Below the pieces are notes generated by a model. That model saw only the letters and a program-made list of their open reading frames with translations, had not been told where the DNA came from and did no database searches. Positions 15,901 to 23,008 of a stretch of 46,717 nt of DNA are shown here, one piece after another. Source of the stretch: an uncultured Clostridia bacterium (lineage in GTDB: Bacteria; Bacillota; Clostridia; Christensenellales; Aristaeellaceae); NCBI GenBank assembly GCA_934643825.1, contig CAKUCW010000021.1:1-46717 (forward strand), given 5' to 3'. Numbering within the stretch: the stretch's first letter is position 1; each line of letters starts with the position of its first letter. Made by a program: the position numbers and the translations under genes.

Positions 15901-16529
15901 ACGTCAATCGCTCGAATGGAATCCAGCTCGTCGTCAAAAAACTCAATGCGCACCGCGCTGAGCGCGTCAGCCGGATAGATATCCACAATGCCGCCGCGCA
16001 CGGAGAACTGTCCCTTGCCCTCAACCATGTATTCACGCGTATAGCCCGCCGCAAGCAGCCGCTCGATGAGCTGATCCGTCGGCAGCACATCGCCCACGCG
16101 CAGGGAGATCGTATTGGCGCTGAACACCGCACGCGGCATCACGCGATGCAGCATCGCATCCACAGGCGCAACGATGGCGCGAACCTCGCCGCTGACGAGT
16201 TTGCGCATTGCTTCAATGCGGCGATAAGCGACATCGCGGCTTGCCGCCACGTCCTGATAGAACGTGATCTCTCTGGCAGGAAACAGGCTGACGCCGCCGC
16301 CCATCAGCGCGGAAACATCCTCCATCGTCTGCGCGGCACTCCGTTCGCTGTCGCAGAGGAAGACAAGCGGTCTGCCCGTCTTCGCCGCCAATGCGCACGC
16401 CAGATGCGCCTTTTGCGCCCCCGCCAGCCCGGAAGCCGCGATGACCGCGCCATCCCGGCGGCTTTCCTCCGCTATTTGCTCAAACGGCTGATAGCCTTCA
16501 AGCACATCAAAGAGAAAATGCGTTTGCAT
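12912..16529 (-). CDS. mfd: Transcription-repair coupling factor
   Basis: 1205 aa, full length for Mfd, which removes RNA polymerase stalled at DNA lesions and recruits UvrA. Visible in order: UvrB-like N-terminal module (SGLAGAQKAHLACALAAKTGR, ITFYQDVAASRDVAYRR); CarD-like polymerase-interacting domain near 470-560 (LNVGDYVVHETHGIGIYQG, SDKLYIPVDHLDRIQKY); superfamily 2 helicase with Walker A GDVGYGKTE near 660, DEEQ box (LLIVDEEQRFGVGHKE), TMSATPIPRTLHMS, and the C-terminal QMRGRVGRSNRLAYAYF motif; and the TRCF C-terminal domain. AAAGGAGCAATC precedes the ATG. It lies 19 bp after pth, the common Firmicutes order. Confidence 0.97.
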   Translation of the reverse strand: MQTHFLFDVLEGYQPFEQIAEESRRDGAVIAASGLAGAQKAHLACALAAKTGRPLVFLCDSERSAAQTMEDVSALMGGGVSLFPAREITFYQDVAASRDVAYRRIEAMRKLVSGEVRAIVAPVDAMLHRVMPRAVFSANTISLRVGDVLPTDQLIERLLAAGYTREYMVEGKGQFSVRGGIVDIYPADALSAVRIEFFDDELDSIRAIDVMSQRSQGNMQEVVIPPASEAPVPQEGAEALGKMLLEALARQEAVVIRGQEKKDDDATLADLPMEEGEVAVSSAFTRENRTMERFGEKLRAAVAQMENGVSNRAFEKYMNLLYGQTETILDYMVRPIVVMDEPEALFARMDSRSGEFDQAFSAALERGEALPEQRDLMLTQEQMLSAVSETTLLAMTTILRPVAKLKPTLLAQMGGMGAGNYGGRTHDMCADFTRWMQDGWRIIVLSGGAARGERMSQSFEDEGVKAAFDELGAQAPKVGECRIYPLTLSGGFQYPEIKLAVIASGDVYGAKGAKGKPKKQQGSKIASFTDLNVGDYVVHETHGIGIYQGTKRLTSEGASRDYLVVQYLGSDKLYIPVDHLDRIQKYIGGGEGAAPKLSRLDGKDWEKQKSKVRDSLKELAFDLVKLYAERQKNTGYAYGPDTPWQQEFEENFPYDETADQLQATEEIKRDMERAQPMDRLLCGDVGYGKTEVALRAAFKAVMDGKQVAILAPTTILAQQHYNTLMRRVEGFPVHADVLSRFRSAKEQKETLRRLKDGEIDIIVGTHRLLAKDVKFKNLGLLIVDEEQRFGVGHKETIKNMKKSVDVLTMSATPIPRTLHMSMVGIRDMSLLETPPQARYPVQTYVMEYQDSVIRDAILRELGRGGQVFFLYNRVGSIEQCYRQLSKLVPEARIAIAHGQMREHALEDVMLDFSQQKFDVLLCTTIIESGLDIPMANTLIIYDADHFGLGQLYQMRGRVGRSNRLAYAYFTVRPGKVLSETAQKRLDAIREFTEFGSGFRIAMRDLELRGAGNLLGPQQSGHLANIGYDLYCKMLEEAVLEAQGEAPKLNRDIETRMDVHVNAYLPNGYVTGDKQRLEVYKRIASITTAAQRDDVEEELVDRFGDEPLCVANLVAVAYLKAMCSKLGIDRAAQVDGRIDMRFAANAQVDGQKLFKALTGFDKRLTLNAALPVTLTLKDPTLNREDLLMLCVKVMERLLDRMDLSAA

Positions 16530-16548
16530 GATTGCTCCTTTACCCGTT

Positions 16549-17118
16549 TCACACCGGCGCGTTCGCCATGCGCATCGCGCTTGCCAGCCCGTTCTTCATC
16601 ATGTCCTCCACGACATCCGCGGCGCGGAGGAAGGCTTCAAACTGCGTCTTTCTGTCCTCTTCGGTCTGGTAATGGCTCAGCACCCAGTCGGCAAGCTCCC
16701 AGCCCTCCGGCTTTTTGCCCACGCCGACGCGCAGGCGCGGGAAGTCCTGCCTGCCCAAAAGCCCGATGACCGAGCGCATGCCGTTATGCGTGCCCGCACT
16801 GCCCTTTTCGCGCATGCGCAGCTTGCCCAGCGGCAGGTCGATATCGTCATAGACGAGCAGCAGCCGATCCATCTCCGGCTTATACCACGAAACCAGTTCC
16901 GTGACGCATTGACCGGAGAGGTTCATAAACGTCTGCGGCTTGACCAGCACGAGCTTTTCTCCGCCGACAAAGCCCTCGCCGATCAGCCCGTGCATGGCGT
17001 TTTTGGTCAGCGCAATGCCGTGCTTTTCGCTCAGCACGTCAATGACATCAAAACCGACATTGTGCCTTGTTCTTGCGTATTCCTTACCCGGATTTCCGAG
17101 TCCGACTACGATAAGCAT
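16549..17118 (-). CDS. pth: Peptidyl-tRNA hydrolase
   Basis: 189 aa, the normal size. It cleaves peptidyl-tRNAs dropped from ribosomes. MLIVVGLGNPGKEYARTRHNVGFDVID carries the conserved N10 and the catalytic His in TRHNVG. KPQTFMNLSG, LLLVYDDIDLPLG and GSAGTHNGMRSV are family hallmarks. The ATG at 17118 follows GGAGG; the 15-codon upstream extension lies in a hairpin region and is rejected. Followed by mfd. Confidence 0.96.
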   Translation of the reverse strand: MLIVVGLGNPGKEYARTRHNVGFDVIDVLSEKHGIALTKNAMHGLIGEGFVGGEKLVLVKPQTFMNLSGQCVTELVSWYKPEMDRLLLVYDDIDLPLGKLRMREKGSAGTHNGMRSVIGLLGRQDFPRLRVGVGKKPEGWELADWVLSHYQTEEDRKTQFEAFLRAADVVEDMMKNGLASAMRMANAPV

Positions 17119-17302
17119 ATATGCCTCCGTTTCCCAAAACAGCCTATGCGGGAATGCCGACAAAGGGCATTCCCGCTGAATTCTGCTGATTGTTCGTGTT
17201 TTTGGTTAATCTGGAATTCCGTTCTGTCATCGGTTTAAGCCCGATGTTCTCGGATTCCCCGCCGTGCTTTTCTCCAAAGGAAAAGCCGCCGCTGCATGGA
17301 TG
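17119..17302 (-). other. purR-pth spacer with perfect hairpin
   Basis: 184 bp. GCGGGAATGCC (17148-17158) and GGCATTCCCGC (17166-17176) form an 11-bp perfect stem. The downstream minus-strand bases are ATAGGCTGTTTTGG, a poor T tract, and the hairpin ends only about 20 bp before the pth ribosome site. It may be a weak terminator after purR or an mRNA processing or stability element. I could not find a clear separate promoter for pth. Confidence 0.5.
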
Positions 17303-18145
17303 TTACGCCTTGCCCTTCTCGACAGCCTGAACCAGCCAGCTTGCCGGATGGATATTCGCCGTTCCGTTGCTTTCGTCCGTGCCTTCCATGACGAGCAGGG
17401 ATTTCACGCCGTCCAGACGCTTCTTCACCGGCTCCTGCGTGGAAACCAGCACACACACGCCGACAACCGTCACCGCGAACTCGCGCATCATATCCACCAT
17501 GCCCCGCGCCGTTCCGCCCGCACGCATGAAGTCATCCACGATCAGCGCACGCTGACCTTCCTTGACCGCACGGCGGGAGAGGCTCATCGTTTCCACCCGG
17601 TTGCCCGAGCCCGACAGATAATTGATATTCACCGCCGGGCCTTCATAGACCTTGCTGTCCCTGCGGACGATGACCATCGGGACGCCCAGCGCACGCGCCG
17701 CCATCATGGCGATCGGAATGCCCTTGGTTTCCATCGTCAAAACAAAATCCGGTTCCGCACGATAGAACTGAGAGGCGATGATCGTGCCCATGCGCTCTAC
17801 GATATCGGGCATCGCCATGATGTCTGCCATATAGATGAAGCCGCCCGGCAGAACGCGCCCCGGCGCCGCCAGCATCTGTGCCAGATCCTTGACGCTGCGA
17901 TAGGCGTCTTCCGGTGAAAGCACGGCGCGATAACGCACGCCGCCCGCGGCGCCCGTCACCGTATCGAGCTGACCGAGATGAAACTGCGCGAAAACGCCGC
18001 GCAGGATGTCGATATCTTCGCTGAGCGTGGACTTTGCCGCGCCGAACATTTCGCAGAATGTACCAAGCGTGAAGATTTTATTCGGGGATTCCACCAGAAT
18101 CCGTGTCATGGCAGCAAGTCGCTCGTTGCGGCGGATGCGATCCAT
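17303..18145 (-). CDS. purR: Pur operon repressor, Bacillus PurR type
   Basis: 280 aa (B. subtilis PurR has 285). The N-terminal winged helix (MDRIRRNERLAAMTRILVES, LGTFCEMFGAAKSTLSEDI) precedes a type I phosphoribosyltransferase-like domain. The PRPP loop is ALIVDDFMRAGGTARGM, and METKGIPIAMMAARALGVPMVIVRRDSKV is characteristic. It is a PRPP-sensing regulator of purine genes rather than an active enzyme. purR upstream of pth-mfd echoes the B. subtilis purR...pth-mfd neighbourhood. GGAGGGATTGAC precedes the ATG. Confidence 0.92.
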   Translation of the reverse strand: MDRIRRNERLAAMTRILVESPNKIFTLGTFCEMFGAAKSTLSEDIDILRGVFAQFHLGQLDTVTGAAGGVRYRAVLSPEDAYRSVKDLAQMLAAPGRVLPGGFIYMADIMAMPDIVERMGTIIASQFYRAEPDFVLTMETKGIPIAMMAARALGVPMVIVRRDSKVYEGPAVNINYLSGSGNRVETMSLSRRAVKEGQRALIVDDFMRAGGTARGMVDMMREFAVTVVGVCVLVSTQEPVKKRLDGVKSLLVMEGTDESNGTANIHPASWLVQAVEKGKA

Positions 18146-18188
18146 GTCAATCCCTCCTGAATGACGAATGATAAAGTGATTTTGCTCT

Positions 18189-18217
18189 ATTATAATTCAG
18201 GTTTTCAAATAAATAAA
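18189..18217 (-). promoter_or_regulatory. Probable purR promoter
   Basis: Minus strand: TATAAT (18194-18189) with TTTATT at -35 (18217-18212), 17-base spacer. The -10 is perfect, the -35 weak. Predicted leader about 35 bases. Confidence 0.5.
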
Positions 18218-18308
18218 CCCCTCAGGCGAACTTTTTTCAGTTTTTTATGGCGTTCAGAGCAGAATATTCGTCTTTTTTGTCCCCGCGGCGCTTTTTTTGC
18301 GTTTGCGG

Positions 18309-18338
18309 TTGATTGCGCCGCGCCCTCTGTCGTATAAT
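18309..18338 (+). promoter_or_regulatory. murC promoter
   Basis: TTGATT (18309-18314), 18-base spacer, TATAAT (18333-18338). Start predicted near 18345, about 30 bases before the ATG with AAAGGAGG in the leader. Confidence 0.75.
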
Positions 18339-18376
18339 AAGGGTAACCATTTTCCCTATCGCAAAGGAGGCGCACT

Positions 18377-19759
18377 ATGCCGCATATCAAAGATTATACG
18401 GGCAAACGCGCACACATGATCGGCATCGGCGGCAGCTCCATGAGCGGGCTTGCCGGCATGCTCGTCAAGCTCGGTGTTCGCGTGACCGGTTCGGATTCCG
18501 CCCGTTCCTATATGACCGACGCGCTGGAGAAGGCGGGCATTCATGTTTACATCGGTCAGCGTGCCGAGAATGTGGACGGCGCGGACATTGTCATCTATTC
18601 CGCCGCCATCGCGCCGGATAACCCCGAACGCGCCCGCGCCGCCGAGCTGGGCATTCCCCAAATGGAACGCGCAACACTGCTGGGTCAGCTGATGGAGGGC
18701 TATCGCCATGCCATCAACATCTGCGGCACGCACGGCAAGACGACAACGACGTCCATGATTGCCGAAGTGCTGCTCGACACAGGCTTTGACCCGACCGTTC
18801 ACATCGGCGGACAGCTCGATTATATCGGTGGAAGCACCCGCGTCGGCGGACATGACACATTCGTTGTGGAAGCGTGCGAATTCAACGCGAGTTTCCTTCA
18901 GTTCCACCCGACGATTGCCGTTGTGACCAACATCGAAGAGGATCACCTCGACTTCTACAAGGACATTGACGACATCGCGAACGCCTTCGCCCGTTTCACG
19001 GCGCTTCTGCCGGAAAACGGCGTCTGCATCGGCAACGGCGACGATCCCCGCGTCGCAGAGCTTTTGAAAAAGCAGCATTGCCGCACGGTGTCCTACGGCA
19101 TGGGCGACGTGAACCAGTGGCGTCCGCTGAACCTCGTTTATGACGAAACCGGCTGCGCGGAATTTGACTTCGGCTTTGAAGGCAAGCCCGTGGCGCATAT
19201 CCATCTGCGCGTTCCGGGCGAATTCAACGTTCTGCATGCGCTTTCTGCCATGGCGGCATGTGTCGAGGCGGGTGCTCTTCCGGAAGCCGTCAGCGAATCC
19301 CTCGCCCGCTTCACCGCGCCGCATCGCCGGTTTGAATATACGGGCACGGTCTGCGGCGTCAAGCTGTACACAGATTACGGTCACAACCCGGCAGAGATGC
19401 ACAGCGCCCTGGAAAATGCGGTCCACCAGCCGCACAAGCGCCTCTTTGCCGTCATGCAGCCGCACACCTATTCCCGCGTAAAAACGCTGTTCAAGGATTA
19501 TATCCACTGCTGCGACCTCGCCGACGAGATTCTGGTGACCGATATTTTCGCCGCACGCGAAAAGGATCCCGGCGACATTCACGCGACGATGCTGGTTGAC
19601 GCCATGCAAAAGGAAGGCGTTCCGGCGCATTATACGCCGACCTTCGACGACGCGGAAGCGTATCTCCGTGCGCACTGGCAGCCGGGCGATCTGGTCATCA
19701 CCATGAGCTGCGGCAACATCAACCTGCTGAACGCGCAGATTCAGGCGCACGGCGATTAA
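18377..19759 (+). CDS. murC: UDP-N-acetylmuramate--L-alanine ligase
   Basis: 460 aa, normal length. It adds L-Ala to UDP-MurNAc in the cytoplasm, the first peptide step of peptidoglycan synthesis. N-terminal nucleotide-sugar domain has MIGIGGSSMSGLAGML and GSD; the ATP site is GTHGKTTTTSMIAE near 114-127; TNIEEDHLDFYKD and HNPAEMHSALE follow. The usual DDY(A/G)HHPTE segment reads TDYGHNPAEM, with the second His replaced by Asn. AAAGGAGG sits 7 bases before the ATG. It is divergent from purR and monocistronic, ending at a strong terminator. MurC rather than Mpl because of the start motif and the chain length. Confidence 0.95.
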   Translation: MPHIKDYTGKRAHMIGIGGSSMSGLAGMLVKLGVRVTGSDSARSYMTDALEKAGIHVYIGQRAENVDGADIVIYSAAIAPDNPERARAAELGIPQMERATLLGQLMEGYRHAINICGTHGKTTTTSMIAEVLLDTGFDPTVHIGGQLDYIGGSTRVGGHDTFVVEACEFNASFLQFHPTIAVVTNIEEDHLDFYKDIDDIANAFARFTALLPENGVCIGNGDDPRVAELLKKQHCRTVSYGMGDVNQWRPLNLVYDETGCAEFDFGFEGKPVAHIHLRVPGEFNVLHALSAMAACVEAGALPEAVSESLARFTAPHRRFEYTGTVCGVKLYTDYGHNPAEMHSALENAVHQPHKRLFAVMQPHTYSRVKTLFKDYIHCCDLADEILVTDIFAAREKDPGDIHATMLVDAMQKEGVPAHYTPTFDDAEAYLRAHWQPGDLVITMSCGNINLLNAQIQAHGD

Positions 19760-19856
19760 GTCCCAGAAGGGACACCGCCTGAAGGATTTTTCTGCGATAT
19801 CGATGCTTTTCCAGTCAAGTAAGCAAGCCCAAAATGAATCAGCCTGCACGAGCTGC

Positions 19857-19905
19857 AAGCCCTCGGTTTTCCGCAAAAAGATGCGAAAACCGAGGGCTTA
19901 TTCTT
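19857..19905 (+). terminator. murC terminator
   Basis: AAGCCCTCGGTTTTC (19857-19871) is the exact complement of GAAAACCGAGGGCTT (19885-19899); TATTCTTAT follows. It lies about 100 bp after the murC stop. Confidence 0.85.
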
Positions 19906-19997
19906 ATGCTTTTCGTTCTTTAGCGATGGGTTACGCCTCGCGGCAATTCTAAGCCGCAGACTCCATCCACCCTTGTGAAATTCGGAGACCCCCCATC

Positions 19998-20040
19998 AAA
20001 AAAGGTGCTGCTGCCGATCCGCATCGACAGCAACACCTTG
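19998..20040 (-). terminator. Terminator of the secreted flavin reductase gene
   Basis: AAGGTGTTGCTG and CAGCAGCACCTT (minus strand) pair with one mismatch around a 14-base loop, then TTTTTT. It begins 11 bp after the stop at 20051. Confidence 0.85.
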
Positions 20041-20050
20041 ATGGAATAGC

Positions 20051-21802
20051 TTACTTCGCCAGCGCGAAAGCAGCCGCGCCGGAACCGGCGATGCGTCCCC
20101 AAGTGAACGCGTTAGAGATGGTGAAGCCCATGTAGGCGCTGTTCGCCGCAGCTTCGCCAGCCGTGTACAGACCCGGGATCGCCACGCCGTCCGCACGAAT
20201 GACTTCGGCGTTCTCGTTGCGGGCAATGCCGCCGTAGGTGATGATTTCGCACGGGGTAACGCGAACCGCGCAGTACGGGGCGTTGAGCTTTGCCAGCTTG
20301 AGGCGGCCAAACTCCGGATCGTGACCCGCGTCGCAGTAGGCATTGTAGTTGGTCAGGGTCTCATTCAGGGTCGCAGCGTCGAGACCCATCTTCTCAGCCA
20401 GCTCTTCGAAGGTATCGGCGGTGACAAACTCCATATCCAGACCGCGCTTCACGCCCTTCTCTTCCAGAGAAGCCTGATCGCTGATCGCCCAGACATAGCC
20501 CAGACCATCCCTGTGCATCTGATCGAACACCGGGCTGTTGAGCTTCTGCGTCATGTAGCCGCTATCCTTTTCATCGACGAAGCGCTTACCGCTGGCGTTG
20601 ATGAGAACCGTGTTGTCACGGCTGATGAAGCTGGAAACGTTCGCCGTGGCAGACGTGCCTTCATGCTCCGCCATGATTTCGTAATCCTTGAGCACGCACA
20701 TCATGTCACCGGTGTGGGTCAGCGCCGCGCCGACGTTGCTCGCCATGATGATGCCCTCGCCCGTGGAGCCGGGGAAGCCGATGCCCATCGTGCCCGCCTT
20801 CTCCGGATCGAGGCGTACGGTCAGTTCCGGGTTGTAGGCATAGCCGCCGGTCGTGATGACCACGCTGTCCGCGTAGATCAGCAGGGTATCCGCGCCGCGA
20901 ACAGCCTTAACGCCCTTCACGGAGCCATCTTCGTTCATCAGGATTTCGACGCCTTCGGTTTCGAGCAGCAGCTCGATGTCGGTGCCTGCCAGCGTCTCTT
21001 CCATCGCGGTGCGCATCGCGGGGCCGGCGCCATCCACCAGATGCATCATCTGGAGCGGGCCGTAGCCGACGATCACGTTATCGCTGAAGGGCATACCCAG
21101 ACGCTCGCCCATCCAGTCGATCGTCTCGCCGGAGCGCTCGACGGTGATCGTCGTCAGCACCGGATCGAGGCGGTAAGACGCGTTGCTCATCAGGTTGGCA
21201 TACATCTGATCAAAGGTGTAATGCACATCCAGTGCCTTGGTGTACTTGGTCTCATAGCCGCCGACCATGCCCTGGCTGGTCGCGGTCGTTCCGCCGAGCT
21301 GCAGCAGCTTCTCGAGCAGCACAACCTTCGCGCCGTTGTCGTAAGCCTCAACCGCAGCGGCAACGCCCGCGCCGCCCGCGCCGACAACCACGACATCCGT
21401 CGTCATTTCAATCGTTTCGCCCTCAGCCTGCTCAGTCTTCGGAGCGGCAGTCTTGAGCGCCTCAATGTCCGCGCCCGCCTCGGTCAGCGCCTGCTCAGCG
21501 GCGGCGAGAATCGCCTTGCTGGTCATGGTCGCGCCCGTCACGGTATCCACCGCAAGGCTCTGGTTGGCAACAATCGCGGCCGGAACTCTTTCAATCGCCG
21601 GATCGCTGATGCCAGCGGTCTCCGAATGCTCGACAACCTCGACAGCGGTGATCGCGTTGTTCTCCACGGTCACGGCAACCTTCACCGCGCCGCCAACGCC
21701 CTGACCCTCACCGGTGTACGTTCCAGCCGTCATCTCGGCGGAAGCACCGGCGGAGAGCAGCATCATGGCACATGCCAGAATTGCGACAATTTTCTTCTTC
21801 AT
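20051..21802 (-). CDS. Secreted FMN-binding, FAD-dependent reductase (fumarate/urocanate reductase-like)
   Basis: 583 aa. Signal peptide 1-22 (cleavage after ASA). FMN-binding domain about 25-105 with DTVTGAT at 86-92, matching the ApbE flavinylation motif, so FMN is probably linked to T92. The FAD domain begins at VVVVGAGGAGVAAA (137-150), with LLEK and GGTTATSQG. INASGKRFVDE (402-411) holds R406, equivalent to the proton-donating Arg of flavocytochrome c fumarate reductases. The C-terminal carboxylate anchors are missing: the HHTMGG segment reads IITYGGIARN (519-528), and the GTNRLGG segment lacks Arg (YMGFTISNAF). So it is a flavin-fed extracellular reductase, but the acceptor is probably not fumarate. 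AAAGGAGAAACACC precedes the ATG. Divergent MerR regulator; monocistronic. Confidence 0.88.
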   Translation of the reverse strand: MKKKIVAILACAMMLLSAGASAEMTAGTYTGEGQGVGGAVKVAVTVENNAITAVEVVEHSETAGISDPAIERVPAAIVANQSLAVDTVTGATMTSKAILAAAEQALTEAGADIEALKTAAPKTEQAEGETIEMTTDVVVVGAGGAGVAAAVEAYDNGAKVVLLEKLLQLGGTTATSQGMVGGYETKYTKALDVHYTFDQMYANLMSNASYRLDPVLTTITVERSGETIDWMGERLGMPFSDNVIVGYGPLQMMHLVDGAGPAMRTAMEETLAGTDIELLLETEGVEILMNEDGSVKGVKAVRGADTLLIYADSVVITTGGYAYNPELTVRLDPEKAGTMGIGFPGSTGEGIIMASNVGAALTHTGDMMCVLKDYEIMAEHEGTSATANVSSFISRDNTVLINASGKRFVDEKDSGYMTQKLNSPVFDQMHRDGLGYVWAISDQASLEEKGVKRGLDMEFVTADTFEELAEKMGLDAATLNETLTNYNAYCDAGHDPEFGRLKLAKLNAPYCAVRVTPCEIITYGGIARNENAEVIRADGVAIPGLYTAGEAAANSAYMGFTISNAFTWGRIAGSGAAAFALAK

Positions 21803-21890
21803 GGTGTTTCTCCTTTCAGTTTTCCCTTCGTCCTCTTTTGGAATGACCAAACAGAATCAGAGGATTGCTTTTTCCGTCTGTTTCCTGTAA

Positions 21891-21902
21891 ACTGTATACA
21901 GT
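21891..21902. promoter_or_regulatory. 12-bp palindrome in the flavin reductase leader
   Basis: ACTGTATACAGT is a perfect palindrome starting about 15 bases inside the predicted transcript of the reductase gene. It could be a second operator. Palindromy is seen; function is inference. Confidence 0.4.
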
Positions 21903-21922
21903 GTCATTCCTATTTCTATTTC

Positions 21923-21953
21923 ATTGTACAATCTCAAGGGGCTTGAGAGTCAA
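21923..21953 (-). promoter_or_regulatory. MerR-type promoter of the flavin reductase with 19-bp spacer and dyad
   Basis: Minus strand: TTGACT (21953-21948), spacer of exactly 19 bases, TACAAT (21928-21923). The spacer contains the perfect dyad CTCAAG-N3-CTTGAG (21933-21947). A 19-20 bp spacer with a centred dyad is the known signature of promoters untwisted by MerR-family activators, and a merR gene is adjacent. Confidence 0.88.
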
Positions 21954-22034
21954 GCCCTTCTTGTAATTTTATTGACAATCTTTCGTTTTTTAATGATCCA
22001 TCAGCCGATCCGGTTTACGTCAGGAGCATATCTC

Positions 22035-22847
22035 ATGAAAATATCCATCAGCTCGCTTTCCATCGCCTACGGACTTACCACGGAAGCCCTGCGCTATTAC
22101 GAGGAAAAGGGTCTGCTTTCGCCGGATCGAACCGCCTCCAGCGGCTTTCGGCGTTTCTCCATCGCGGACGTGCAGCGGCTGGGCATCATCAAGAGCCTTC
22201 AGCGTCAGGGCTTCTCGCTGGATGAAGTCAAGCGGATTCTGACCGGATGTTCCCTTGACGACCTGATTGTGATGATGGACGAAAAGCGTTCCGTACTGCG
22301 CGAACAGATTGCGCAGCAAAACGCCGTTTACGAGCGCATGACCATCGGTACCGATCTTCTGCGCGACTGCCCGCGTCTGATCATGCAGCCGCGTTTGTGC
22401 GCGGGCTGTGCCTCCTATCTGATTGATTTTGACTCCGTTTCCGCGCTATGGGCAGCCGTTCCCAAAATGCCTTTTCTCAAGGACTTGATCGACGCGCTCC
22501 CGCTGACCAACTACTGCACCACCATCCCTCTCCCGCTGCTGAACGGCGAAAGCGCCGCCACGCGCATCGGCATTGTCGCCCCGGTGGAATTTACGCATGC
22601 CATCCATGCGGATTTTTCTCAGATGCGCATGTGTGCCGCGCCGCAAACCGTCAAAGTGATTTTCGATCTGCGCCCGCCGGAGACAACCTCCCTGTATCCC
22701 GTCATCGATTTGGCACGCGAATTCATGCAGACCCATCGCCTCACGCCCGTCTGCGAGGGATACACGCGTCAATACGCGTGGTTCGTCGATCCCGACGGGC
22801 AAATGCGCCACTATTCTGAGTTGATCGTGCCGGTGATGGCGCCATAA
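22035..22847 (+). CDS. MerR family transcriptional regulator
   Basis: 270 aa. The N-terminal MerR helix-turn-helix reads ISISSLSIAYGLTTEALRYYEEKGLLSPDRTASSGFRRFS, followed by FSLDEVKRIL and a coiled-coil linker (DEKRSVLREQIAQQNAVYERM). The C-terminal 150 residues resemble a GyrI/BltR-type small-molecule domain (VAPVEFTHAIHADF, REFMQTHRLTPVCEGYTR). It has a cluster of Cys (RDCPRLIMQPRLCAGCASY) worth testing for metal or redox sensing. Start: the ATG at 22035 follows CAGGAG by 8 bases; an in-frame TTG/ATG extension upstream runs through the operator and is rejected. Likely activator of the divergent reductase. Confidence 0.88.
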   Translation: MKISISSLSIAYGLTTEALRYYEEKGLLSPDRTASSGFRRFSIADVQRLGIIKSLQRQGFSLDEVKRILTGCSLDDLIVMMDEKRSVLREQIAQQNAVYERMTIGTDLLRDCPRLIMQPRLCAGCASYLIDFDSVSALWAAVPKMPFLKDLIDALPLTNYCTTIPLPLLNGESAATRIGIVAPVEFTHAIHADFSQMRMCAAPQTVKVIFDLRPPETTSLYPVIDLAREFMQTHRLTPVCEGYTRQYAWFVDPDGQMRHYSELIVPVMAP

Positions 22848-22881
22848 AGCCTGCCGTGTCCTTTTTTCCATAAACCCAAAG

Positions 22882-22932
22882 AAAAAGAGTGAACCCGTCA
22901 TCCGAAGGGATGTTTGGGTTCACTCTTTTTTG
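22882..22932. terminator. Bidirectional terminator between merR and rfbD
   Basis: AAAAAGAGTGAACCC (22882-22896) is complementary to GGGTTCACTCTTTTT (22916-22930). A T run follows on both strands. It ends merR on plus and the eleven-gene polysaccharide operon on minus. Confidence 0.9.
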
Positions 22933-23008
22933 ATCTGCTTTCGGACGCTTTGCCGCAAGGGGCGTCTTTGAAGCCTTCATGTGACACGCATGGAAAATGC
23001 GATTCGCG

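Noticed and set aside
14793..16769. 658-codon plus-strand open frame
   Set aside because: Antisense to mfd and part of pth; Arg/His/Ala-rich composition typical of a shadow frame.
18226..18272. Possible inverted PurBoxes (GCGAAC and TATTCG) in the purR-murC gap
   Set aside because: Only four or five bases match each box and the spacing is about 10 bp longer than the 16-17 known for Bacillus PurR.
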